Under the pieces are notes generated by a model. That model did no database searches, was not told where the DNA came from, and worked only from the letters and a program-made list of their open reading frames with translations. A stretch of 64,000 nt of DNA from Dendrolimus kikuchii (taxonomy: Eukaryota; Arthropoda; Insecta; Lepidoptera; Lasiocampidae), in the NCBI GenBank assembly GCA_019925095.2, contig CM034409.1:6575001-6639000 (forward strand). Direction: 5' to 3'. Position 1 is the stretch's first letter. Every line of letters starts with the position of its first letter. The translations under genes were made by a program, and so were the position numbers. Below, piece after piece: positions 33,466 to 43,257 of this stretch.

Positions 33466-33510
33466 GAGTATTCCATCTTGCTCCTCCACCCTATACAAGG
33501 CACTCTCTTC

Positions 33511-34005
33511 AGCCATACTGACTGACTGACTGATTGACTGACATATCAACGCACAGCCCAAACTGCTGGGCTTGGGCTAGGACCGTGAAAATTTGAATGC
33601 GGCTTCTTTCTATACTACATTATTAGAGCTGGGTAGGACATGAGTTTATAAGAGTGGCATGACATTTTGTATTAAACCTGTACAATGTACTACTTCAAAT
33701 GGGGCGAGAAGATTTGTATGGTTTGTACCGCGGCAGTACATTTGAAGCGATGAGGGCGGTGAGGCGGTGAGCGTCATTCCTTCATTTGTTCCGTACAAAA
33801 CTAGTTCGGAAATGCTCGTTAATTATTATTATTTGTGTCAATCAATATTTGTTGAGAGAGTTAATATAAAAGATTTTTTTTATAACCTAACGTCTCAACT
33901 TAGGAAATATAAAGAAGATTTTATAGATTTTATTTTATAATATGTACATCATTATAGAAAACCTTGTAGTATTAATTTCAAATTCAAATTCAAAAGACTA
34001 TATTC
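33511..34005. other. Non-coding sequence
   Basis: Positions 33516-33600 carry the 'gactgactg..ctggg' motif also seen in the attacin flanks. No gene. Confidence 0.4.
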
Positions 34006-34009
34006 AAAA

Positions 34010-34280
34010 TAAGTTCCACTAGAGAACACTTTTTGAAGGTCATACCTTCAAGTCAAAATTTAAATCTACTTCCTATTCAATGTAGACCGCCTGGCAACGT
34101 GTTATCGCCGTTTAAAGGAAAAGAAGAGGCAAGAAACTACCCAGCAATAAGCTAAAAAAAATTCTCCATCATGATTACTTATCTTTCATATAAAGACACA
34201 TAGACAAAGAGACAGATGGGTATCGTTTTTGACAATGGCTCAGAAACCCTAATAATAAAACATAGTTGTTAAATTATACT
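34010..34280. repeat. Left edge of the attacin duplication, copy 2
   Basis: 'cttcctattcaatgtagacc', 'aagaaactaccc' and 'gacagatgggtatcg' match 42885-43130 next to copy 3, and in part 23290-23370 next to copy 1. The start has ttcaaa repeats like a LINE 3' tail. Confidence 0.6.
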
Positions 34281-34283
34281 AAA

Positions 34284-34337
34284 TTTATTACTTTTAACCA
34301 AAATATTTACATAAATATTTTACTACATAGTAGTAAA
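34284..34337 (-). terminator. 3' processing region of attacin copy 2
   Basis: AATAAA (minus strand) at 34284-34289 and the conserved stem-loop at 34319-34337. Confidence 0.6.
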
Positions 34338-34371
34338 TTTTATACTGTAAATGCTGTACAGTAATATATGC

Positions 34372-36260
34372 TTAGAAGTACTTAGAGAAGGACAATCCGA
34401 AGTTGGGTTCCCAGCCGCTCTTTATGAAGGGGGTTTCGAACTTCTTGACACCAGCGTTGAAGTCCAAGGAGGAGTCGCGGTTCTTGAAGAGGTTCAACGT
34501 ACTACCGAGACTGTAGTCGTTACGGTTGATGAAGTCGGTATGGGCTGCTGATGCAGATGCTCCGATTTTGTCCCTAAAATGCAAATATTTAAATATGTAA
34601 ATTATATAAATAGGCAGACAAACTTGCACATTATAATAATAATACCAGACCATAAACGTTGTACCGCTGGGCTCGGGCCTCACATTTTTATAGGGGAACA
34701 AACGGCATAGTTCCGATGGCTCGTTCCTCCTGTCCCTATTCCATTCTTCTCTTCCATCCCCTCTATTCAATTTCTCCTGTCTCCTGTCTCCTATTGTATG
34801 AGTTCAGGAGTAGCAACAGACGGCCCACTTAATGGAAAACGGTTACCATTGCGCATTTGTAATACCAAAGGTGCTACCAATGTGCTGCCGCTCTCTAATT
34901 GGACACTGGAACCTGGCTACTAATGCCGAAACACAACTCAAGATTGTTATGGCGGCATACTCCAGACCAGGGGTGGTAGCCATCCAGACGGGCATTACCC
35001 TACCACCTGTGGGTCGTTTTGTCACATCTTATGACAGATCAGGCCACAGAATGTTATATTCTTTCACCGTTCCCGCACGGATTCCTCCTATTCCATCCCT
35101 CTCCTATTCTATCCCTTATTCCTTCTTAAAGGCTAGCAACGCTACAGGAGACAGTAACCATTTTCCAGTATGTGGACAGTCTGCCAGTTTACCAGCTTCA
35201 CCTCATATTCACAAAACCATTAATTGTACGCGGTATGCCAAGGGATTACTATTTTTTTTTTAAATTGCACTTTAAGTTAACTGTTCTTTAAATTATTTGA
35301 AGGTTTATGATACTCACTTAAACATGTAATTGACGCCTGCACCGACGGTGTCAAAATTGGGGACTTGGGGTAAATTGGGCATATTCCTTGTGGCGAAAGC
35401 TTTGGCGTTCAGGTCATGGTTGTCGTTGTGGAAGAGGTTGACCTTTCCTGCGGCGCTGACCTGGTCCCCAAAGCCAGGGATGCTGGTCTTCGTCAATGTA
35501 GCACCATGACCGTTGCTGAAAATAAATTTTTATGATTATTAACGGAATGAAGCTCGGATACCATGCTTTGAGAATAACATAAACTTTTTTGAAATAGCAA
35601 TAAGAGATAGCTCATTTGACACCATACTCGACAATAATGTTCAATTTCTAAATTTCAACACTCTCTTTCGGGTCTCATCTATCAATACTCAGAAATGTTT
35701 CCGCTTGAACACTACACTATTACAGAATAGAATAGGAACGACTTACGCTTAATAAAAATGTAACTCTGAATAACTCTTAAATCATACATTACTAAAGCTA
35801 AGATTGCCAAAAAGCGAAATAAAAAGGACTTGCAGCATCATCTAATCATGCATTATTTAGAATTTCAGCAACTATATATTTTACTATGTAAGTGTCATTC
35901 CTAGTGGTAGTTATCTTTCATAGAAAAACTGAATTACGAAGCAGATTTAAAAGAAACTTACACATTATCCAAAGCCAGTCCAAAAGAAGATGAAGCCAGA
36001 TGCTGGCTCTTGGACAGATCAGCAGAACCAATAGCACTGAGGATGTTCTTGTCACTACCAGCTATAGGTACTTTTATAGCAGCTCCCGATGTTCCATCAG
36101 AATTAACAGTAAGACTTCCGTGCGCCTGCCTTCTGACCCTCGCATAATGGGCAGGAACGTACACCACATCCTCTGGACTGTACTCCACTTCAGGGTACAC
36201 ATATCTGCACTGAGCTCCGATGAGCATAGCAGAGAATACCAACAACTTTTGTCCAAACAT
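34372..36260 (-). CDS. attacin: Attacin antimicrobial peptide precursor, copy 2
   Basis: Exons 36260-35962, 35515-35318 and 34573-34372 (299, 198, 202 nt) with the same splice sites as copy 1, giving 232 residues. It has signal peptide, RVRR propeptide site and mature QAHGSLTV start. Differences from copy 1 are few, for example IKVPIAGS for VKLPIAGN, KTSIPG for KTRIPG, GVNYMF for GVDYMF, FKNRDSS for FKDRDTS and FGLSFSKYF for FGFSFSKYF. The frame is intact and the gene should be functional. Intron 1 (446 bp) is shorter than in the paralogues because of a deletion. Confidence 0.95.
34625..35210. repeat. Nested retroposons in intron 2 of attacin copy 2
   Basis: Same arrangement as copy 1: older repeat on both sides, inverted family A copy (about 34800-35092) inside. 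Confidence 0.65.
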
Positions 36261-36361
36261 CTTGTTTGTATTGTAAGTCTTCTAAAAAACTTTGTGTCTT
36301 TAGAAATGCCTGCTCGAAATGCAAGTCGGGACTCGAATGATGCTACTCCAGAATCGTTTAA

Positions 36362-36400
36362 TATTTATACTGATTTGAAATGATAACTGAAGGAATCCCC
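36362..36400 (-). promoter_or_regulatory. Promoter of attacin copy 2: TATA, GATAA, kappaB
   Basis: TATAAATA at 36362-36369, GATAA at about 36382 and GGGGATTCCT at 36391-36400 (minus-strand reading for TATA and kappaB). Spacing is the same as in copies 1 and 3, allowing for a short deletion. Confidence 0.72.
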
Positions 36401-36627
36401 TTAGATGTGCACGACTTCGGGTAAAATAAATTACCTCAATTATCTGAGAGCGGTTATCGCTTTGCCCTGTTACGTTTTCCTCATATTGTTGAAGTTTTAT
36501 TTTGTTTTCATTCTAATGCATATAATGACGTATAGTGACTCATAAGCCGCTTTGTTGTTTACAAAAAATATCCTCGATTTTATATTTTAGTTAGATTTTG
36601 AAAAATCATAATATATCATTACTAGAC

Positions 36628-37275
36628 CTCACTTACTGATTGACTGACATATAAAAGCACAGCCCAAACTAGTGGTCGCAATAACTAAAGTATAAAAAGT
36701 ATTTTTGGTGTACAGTTATTGTCATACAGGACTTTTAGAATAACACCTACATTTTTTAATTTAATTGTTAAAAATGTTGTAAATTGTCGTGTGAAAAAAT
36801 AAATAAAGTTTGTATTCTATGCTCAGGCGGTTGCCTGTTACAAACGCCGTAGGCTGCGTACGGCGTCACACTATACGCGATCAACGAATGCTTATTATCA
36901 AAATGAACTAGAGTAATCCTTCTCGAACGCCTGAAGCGGTGGTGATCGGCACGCACACGCTGTACGCGGCGTTCATACTATACGTCCGTAGATTCCAGCA
37001 TAAAAAATGACGCGCTAAAAAATAACCACCGGTATGACGTCAACCCGACACCGGAAGCTGCGTTCTACGTTACTTGACGCTAGACGCAACATTCAGCATC
37101 TGATGGACTACGGCCTTTCAAATTTATCTTGAGTTGAACAAAAGATTAAAAATCACGTTGAATTTTTGTTTACAAATAACAATATGTATAATCGAAGCTT
37201 TCACGTGGCATTGACGCTGAGTATTGCTGCTCTTTCTGTAATTTATTAATGTTGACGTCATTAAAGTTCCTATTG
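36628..37275. repeat. Duplicated upstream block of attacin copy 2
   Basis: It is homologous to 46248-47255 and, in pieces, to 26598-26710 and 28550-28850. It contains 'cgttacttgacgctagacgc' and 'cgaagctttcacgtggcatt'. No coding region is apparent. Confidence 0.65.
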
Positions 37276-37540
37276 CAAATATAAATTATTACTTTTAAAA
37301 TTTAAGTAAATAATAAGCACTTTTTTCACGAAAACTGTTTCTTATTTTTGGGATCAAATGTCTCTATATTATTTATTAATTTTTTAATTATTTAATAATT
37401 TTACATCATAGTAGTAAAGCTCCACTTAAACCTACGAGGTTTGCGTGTGATGCAACACACCCTCGCATTTACAGGAAAACTTATTATATTAAATACAAGA
37501 TTTGTAATCATACATTGTATCGTGTTCTCAATTCGTTATA

Positions 37541-37560
37541 TATATATATATATATATATA
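37541..37560. repeat. AT microsatellite
   Basis: A run of ta dinucleotides directly downstream (minus strand) of the donor of the candidate exon 37565-37819. Confidence 0.7.
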
Positions 37561-37564
37561 CTAC

Positions 37565-37819
37565 CTGTACCATATCCCAGTAAAAGAGCTGGTAGATCCA
37601 AGAAATGCTGGTTTGTCATTGTGGGGGCTGACATGCGTGCCAACAGTCTCACAGTAAGAGCTGCTGAGCGAAGTCGAGAAGAACATGTACTGCAAAACCA
37701 ACGCTGTGAGCCCAACCACGATTAACGCTAGGATGACGAGGATAAATACATAATTTTCAAATAATAAAATATGGTAACGATCATAATTTGTTGGTTTTAT
37801 ATTAGCTGGTTTGTTATAA
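37565..37819 (-). CDS. Candidate internal exon encoding a transmembrane segment
   Basis: Bounded by an acceptor-like 'aacgccag' and a donor-like 'cag|gtagt', the 255-nt segment is open throughout. It encodes YNKPANIKPTNYDRY, a strongly hydrophobic stretch FILVILALIVVGLTALVL, and a polar tail with SSSYCETVGTH. This would be a single-pass membrane protein of unknown family. A partial, broken copy lies at 29263-29372 in the same relation to attacin copy 1. Whether it belongs to a real neighbouring gene is unproven. Confidence 0.4.
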
Positions 37820-37944
37820 CTGGCGTTTAACAAGAAAGGAAAATGTTTATTGTCGAGAATGAATGCATATAAAACTAAAAACGTTACTCTAACGCAACTT
37901 GCACGTAAAACATAAAAACATAATTAGTAATTTATTAAACATAC

Positions 37945-38135
37945 TAGCGGCCCAGCGCGGTTTCACCTGCGCTCTGTCCCGCTTTCATGGTATATAGCGT
38001 AATGTTATATAGCCTATGACACTCCCAGTAAACGTAGCTTTCCAACAGTAAAAGAATTTTAAAAATCGGTGTAGTAGATCCAGAGATTACCCCCCTACAA
38101 CGTCACAAACTCACAAACTTTACCTCTTTATAATA
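37945..38135 (+). repeat. Dispersed repeat family K
   Basis: It starts 'actagcggcccagcgcgg' and ends 'tataatattagtatagat'. An inverted copy is at 53597-53800 with the same internal blocks ('ggatctactaaaccgatttt' in that orientation). Confidence 0.65.
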
Positions 38136-38585
38136 TTAGTATAGATATATAAATATCTAAACTATTTATATATGTATGAATATGGGGTTCTAAAGCAGCT
38201 GAAAAAGTAGAAAAGCAGACGTGTATTCGAACCCGACCGGGACTTAACGCTCGAATGATAAGGACCCAAAAGCGGGCACTTTCGCAGATTATTATTACGA
38301 ATATGACCAGTATCAAAATAAACAGGAACGTTATACTATAACTTACACTTACCGGTATAGCTAGATACGTGTTATTTTTCATATAATATTCACCAAAAGC
38401 AGCCCCTTTAAGTCTTATGATATCATAGAATTACTTACATGTCACCATACCAATAGAATTAAATACTAGTGCAACAAAAAAATTACCTAACAGGCGAAGA
38501 GATAATAAACACGAGTCTATTAGTGCAAATAGTACAACCAGTAAAGATAATTATTATTTCCTAGTCTATATTACTGCAGATAATA

Positions 38586-38624
38586 GGAGATTTCTGATTG
38601 TCACATCTGACTAGGATATAAATA
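38586..38624 (+). promoter_or_regulatory. Promoter of the orphan attacin exon
   Basis: TATAAATA at 38617-38624, a TCATT initiator-like motif near 38645, and a kappaB-like but imperfect GGAGATTTCT at 38586-38595 preceded by GATAA. The layout mirrors the minus-strand attacins, but the kappaB core differs at its third G. Confidence 0.5.
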
Positions 38625-38727
38625 TTATAGGACTCTGAATCACATCATTCAAGAGTTATGGTTTGAACGGTCAGAAACCAAGTCCCTAAAGTATCAAAAC
38701 AGTCGTATACAAAAGTAGGCAATCAAA

Positions 38728-39026
38728 ATGTTATCTAATTTGCTTATATTCTCTGCTATGCTAATTGGTCTCCAGAGCAGACACTTGTATGATATGGAGC
38801 ACATTCCAGAGGACATGGAGTACGTTCCTGGTCATGTTGTAAGAGAAAGAAGAGACCTTAAAGGTAATGTGACAGCGAATTCGGATGGGACATCAAGAGC
38901 TGCTGTGATGGTGCCCATAGGTCGAGTTAGTCAAAACAATGTACTCAGTGCGATTGGTAGTGCTGATTTAACTAAAATTGAAAACCACGCTAAATCTGCA
39001 ATTGGATTGGGAGTTGATAATAAACT
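38728..39026 (+). pseudogene. attacin: Divergent attacin first exon without visible exons 2-3
   Basis: Exactly 299 nt like exon 1 of the other attacins, ending at a good donor (ct|gtaagtat) in the same phase. It encodes a signal peptide (MLSNLLIFSAMLIGLQS), a propeptide ending in the furin-type site RERR (39-42), and the attacin N-domain (GNVTANSDGTSRAAVMVPIG, NNVLSAIGSADL). It differs from the three neighbours at many positions, so it is an older paralogue on the opposite strand. Downstream to 42.9 kb I find nothing resembling IPGFGDQ, NLFHNDNHD or the C-terminal exon. It is therefore a remnant, or its remaining exons have diverged beyond recognition or lie elsewhere. Confidence 0.75.
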
Positions 39027-39340
39027 GTAAGTATCTTTACGTCAAAAAATAGCTTAAGACAGCCCTTTTTTACGAGGCGTAATCCATCATAGACACCACC
39101 TTCGCTTGGAGACAATAGTTAGGTAGTGTTGGTGATACAAAAGTAGCATAGCCGCAATGGTATGCTCGAACCTACCACCTAAATCACCTCTTTCACCCAT
39201 CTTGACACCGTATGTGAGGACCTCAGGAACCAAAGACATATCCCATGATCTTGACGGCGTTGGCTCGTAGAGCTCCTCCTACATAGACTGAGACATTGAC
39301 CCAACACCATTATCAACAAGACGCGCGTTTGAGCACGCAG

Positions 39341-39394
39341 CGTAGTGATGGCACTACGTTGTATAGTGGTCTAGAGATGGATCTAGACCACTAT
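39341..39394. repeat. Two adjacent hairpins
   Basis: cgtagtg/cactacg (39341-39358, 4-nt loop) and a perfect 13-bp stem atagtggtctaga/tctagaccactat (39363-39394, 6-nt loop) lie four bases apart. Confidence 0.6.
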
Positions 39395-39404
39395 TAGGCT
39401 GTTA

Positions 39405-39560
39405 TTAGGGAGGGAGGGATTGGTAATAGTCCCTTCTTCGACGCCCTGGTTTATGGCGGCGAATGGATACCGTGGAAGCTGCATCCTCCCGTTTCCTTTC
39501 CGCCGCCTCCTTCGGCGACATGACCACGTCACAGAAAGTTTGAACCGCCTCCTAAGCTTA
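39405..39560 (-). pseudogene. R1-type ORF2 C-terminal fragment
   Basis: The minus strand reads AVQTFCDVVMSPKEAAERKR, then HKPGRRRRDYYQSLPP and a stop, the same ending style as 7951-8253. Confidence 0.6.
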
Positions 39561-40874
39561 AGACAACCCTAAACCAGCTGTTATATTTGATTTATATTAT
39601 TATACTGTCTTTATTAGGACATCTTTATTAATAACAATTCAGCTTCTATATGCTTGTGCCAGCAAAACTTGAAAAGTAGTCAATGGACTGACGTATTTTT
39701 TTAAAATAATGTATTTTAATAGTAGTGTTTATACTGTTCAGTATATACCAAAATTCGGCTTCTATAAATTGGTGTATAGGTTACAGTAAATATGATTATA
39801 AAACTGAAATTCATCACTTTTCGCGATTATCATTAATAATTCACTACTCTCGTCGGTAAAAGTACTTAATAAAATAAAATAGACTCGAAGTTATTTATTC
39901 AGTAGGTTGGCTTAACCTTCGTGGTTATTTTTTTATAACTACCCAAATTCATCCATTTATACAATCATAGACTCCGTAAAAACAACATTAAAAATTAAAA
40001 TCTTCCTTTCTATTCTTTGTACAATAGGTTTGGTGTGGACCGCTGTAGCCCACGGGTAAGTTGCTAATTCTATGGTTATGGACCGTATGAGAGAGAGATA
40101 TGAATTAGATCCTTGCACTAGAAAAGCAGAAGCTCCACCAACCTTGAGACCGGCCTGGCTCGGTTCAGGTTGCACACAGGAACAGCACACGGCACTAAAT
40201 TCCACTTTGGAGCTATCACTTTGTACAAAGTCTAAAAATGGCAAATGTTCTTGGTACGGCCAGTAATTACATTGAATTGAGAGAATTTGGTCCAAAACAA
40301 GGATGAGCACACGGCGCGGTGTCTCCCATCAAAACGTTTATAGTCACCAAAAAATGGTTGCCCCTACCCTGCTCTGTATTGGCCGTCGCCTCACACAGAA
40401 AGAGGGTAGACAGCAAAATTGATGGAACGTTGTTCTACCTACTTCATACTAGGCAAGGACCGAACATTCGGGTTAAAGAACTTTATCTCTCATAAAAGAT
40501 TTTTTACAAATCACTTAACTATGAGAACATTTATAAGTTGTTTAAAAATAAGTTGTAATTTGTAACGAGATAAAAAGCACAAATACTAAAATTGCAGGTA
40601 ATTTTGATTTATTTTTTATACATGCAAGTTACAAGTTCCTTCGAACCAAAAGAAACAAGGATAAAGATTTCGTGGAAGTGTCATTGTGTAATTTGTTAGT
40701 TTTTTTTTTATAAAGTATTTGTTTTTATATGAGTAATGTCTTATATAATAATATTGCCGTTATTGTATATATGTATTTTGTATTGCGACAAATTGATATT
40801 TAATTTTGCTAATATAAAAAAATTGTAACACGTGATTTTTTAGGCATTTTTTAAACACATATGGATTTTGCTTC
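39561..40874. other. Non-coding; one unrecognised reading frame
   Basis: A plus-strand frame at 40072-40266 contains KAEAPPTLRPAWLGSG and CTKSKNGKCSWYGQ. It has no partner exons and is not an attacin exon. I cannot assign it. Confidence 0.3.
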
Positions 40875-41616
40875 GGTAAATTTGCATAAAGGCGGAACCC
40901 GAAAATTATGCGTTTTTTTATATACAAGATTATAATTATGGTTTGCTATGGTACAATAACGAAATTAAAATTGTCGGAAAGCCTTCATTTAGGCACATAA
41001 TTAATAAACAATACAATTACCTTAGAATATACACAGACTGCCTACTATGCTAATATTATTATTGTAAAGTAATAGGGCACGTTGCTAAACACTTATGATT
41101 TTGAGCACAAACACATAAGTTAACTTAAAAACAATCAATATCTTACTTTATTAAATTTTAAAGCACAAATTATTAGGTTAAAAACTACAAAACACTTCCC
41201 AGATAAAACCGCCATGCTACATAAAGTAAACTGCTAAAGACAAATCTTTTTGTTGTAATTTAGTTCATCAGAGTGGCAGGCAAATTTTTTAGCAATGCCG
41301 TAATATTTGATTTTATAATTATTAATTATTTTGATCATGTCATATATGTTACATTTGCAGACTAATGCCAAAATTAAAATAATTGTGTTTTTATTATAAT
41401 TAGTAGGTAAGTCGTCACGCTAAAATTGAACATTATTTCTAGCGATATAATGCACGTATTTCGTACCTAATTAATTGTATTGTTTATTAATTTTTTGCCT
41501 AAATGATGGCTTACCGATGATTTTAGTGTCGTTATTGTACCATAGAAAACCATATGTAAAGTCTTTGAATACAAAAAATGCGTAATTTTCAGGTTCCGCC
41601 TTTATGCAATTTTACC
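40875..41616. mobile_element. Long-inverted-repeat DNA element (742 bp) with 8-bp duplication
   Basis: The ends are inverted repeats about 146-154 bp long (40875-41020 and 41463-41616), starting ggtaaa..ttgcataaagg and continuing with 'caataacgacactaaaat'-like blocks with scattered mismatches. An exact 8-bp direct repeat tttgcttc flanks it (40867-40874, 41617-41624). The middle is AT-rich and non-coding. The terminal GG and 8-bp duplication do not fit the TAG/CAG ends of hAT well; Merlin-like or an unnamed group is possible. Confidence 0.75.
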
Positions 41617-41624
41617 TTTGCTTC

Positions 41625-42339
41625 TTTCATGGTTTTTTGGAAGTTGATTATATGTTTGGGCTCCTCCAAATAGTATGCTGCTTTTGCCGTAATGCGTTCT
41701 GGGTGCCGGGAGTACTAAACTATCTTTATTTCTTAGAAGAATTTTTTGTATTTCGTTTGATAAATTTTATTTCGGAATGAACTTTCTTGTTTAAGATTTT
41801 ATAAATTAATGAACATATGTTAAGAATATATTGTTAATGTTCATTATTTTGGTGTTTTTGTAAATTTCATGTGTAGGTGTTAGAAAATCAAAATTAAATA
41901 ATGTTTTATTAGTTTATTTTGTGTTACTTGTAATCGTTGAAGGTTTGTTTTAGCTGAGGAGCCCCAAATTTCTATCAGGTAATCAATATGCGGCTTAACC
42001 AGACTGTTGTAAATTGTATAACGTACTTAACGCAGCACGCACCTTGCAAAATTTTTCAGTCTGCCTGTTAGGGATCTCAATTTAATTTTTATTTTATCTA
42101 TATGTATTATTTATTTATAATATCTACCACAACACTTATAGGTACTGAACTAAAATACTAAATAAACTAAATGACCTGCATATCCTGCATATCCCGCACG
42201 CAATTAATTACATTTATAGCTACTAAGGTTGCATTATTAATAAAGACTGGAAATTATTCATAATTATCAATTAATCACGTTTACCGTAACATATACAAAA
42301 CTAAGGAGCGGTGGACTTTTTTATTGCATACTAAACTCA
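41625..42339. other. AT-rich non-coding sequence
   Basis: No gene; short AT-rich frames only. Confidence 0.4.
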
Positions 42340-42430
42340 CCCCTGGTCTTGCAAGCGACTATAAACAATGATAACCACTGTCCATTGGGTGGGCCCTTAC
42401 CTGCTTGCCAACTTAGCAATAAAAAAAGAA
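42340..42430 (+). repeat. Type II retroposon tail
   Basis: 'gataaccactgtccattggg' to 'gcttgccaacttagcaataa' and an A run, matching the tail at 12640-12730. Confidence 0.5.
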
Positions 42431-42666
42431 ATCAAGTAATAGGAAGATCGTGAAATAGTAAAAAACGACCAAGTGCGGTTGGGCCACTCGCGCTTAAGGA
42501 TTCCGTAGAAGCCAGAAGACATCCACGTGCTCTGTTTTTGTCAATTGATTACGAAAATATACGCAATATTAATATCTATCTGTTAAGTTTAATTAATATC
42601 CAGTGGCTTCTGAGAAAAATGACTGACATATTTTTCAAATTCAAATTCAAAACAATTTATTTAAAA

Positions 42667-42880
42667 CTAGCTGTCCCGGCAGACGTCGTCCTGCCCGGAA
42701 AAGCTTCAATCGATATGCCGACAGCAGCGCCACCTACCGGGTCCAATTGTGAACCAACTCAGAAAGCTTCTTTGGATCATGCACAACAACTTTGCTAAAG
42801 ATCATCACATGATCAAATGTATAGTTTACGATTCTATAAAGGACATACAGACAAACATTCATTTTTATATATATAGAACA
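42667..42880 (+). repeat. Dispersed repeat family B
   Basis: 'ctagctgtcccggcagacg', 'cagcgccacctaccgggtcc' and an end with 'tatatatataga'. It directly precedes the duplicated attacin block. Confidence 0.55.
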
Positions 42881-42884
42881 CAAG

Positions 42885-43217
42885 TTCCAACCGGAGAACA
42901 ATTTTTAAAGGCCATATATAAGTCAACATTTAAATCTACTTCCTATTCAATGTAGACCGCCTCGCAACCTGTTATCGCCGTTCAAAGGAAAAGAAGCGGC
43001 AAGAAACTCCCCAGCAATAAGCTAAAAAATATTTTTTCATCAGAATTATTTACCTTTCATATAAAGACAGATAGACAAACAGACAGATGGGTATCGTTTT
43101 TGACAATGGCTTAGAAACCCTAATAATAAAACATAGTTTTTAAATTATACTAAATTTATTACTTTTAACCAAAATATTTACATAAATACAATCAATATTT
43201 TACTACACAGTAGTAAA
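42885..43217 (-). terminator. Left edge of the duplicated block and 3' processing region of attacin copy 3
   Basis: 42885-43130 is homologous to 34010-34260. AATAAA (minus strand) is at 43155-43160 and the conserved stem-loop at 43199-43217. Confidence 0.6.
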
Positions 43218-43257
43218 CTTTATGCTTTAAAATTAAATGCTGTACAATAGTATATCC

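Noticed and set aside
40072..40266. Candidate second exon of the orphan attacin
   Set aside because: Its translation (CTRKAEAPPTLRPAW..) shares nothing with attacin exon 2 or 3.
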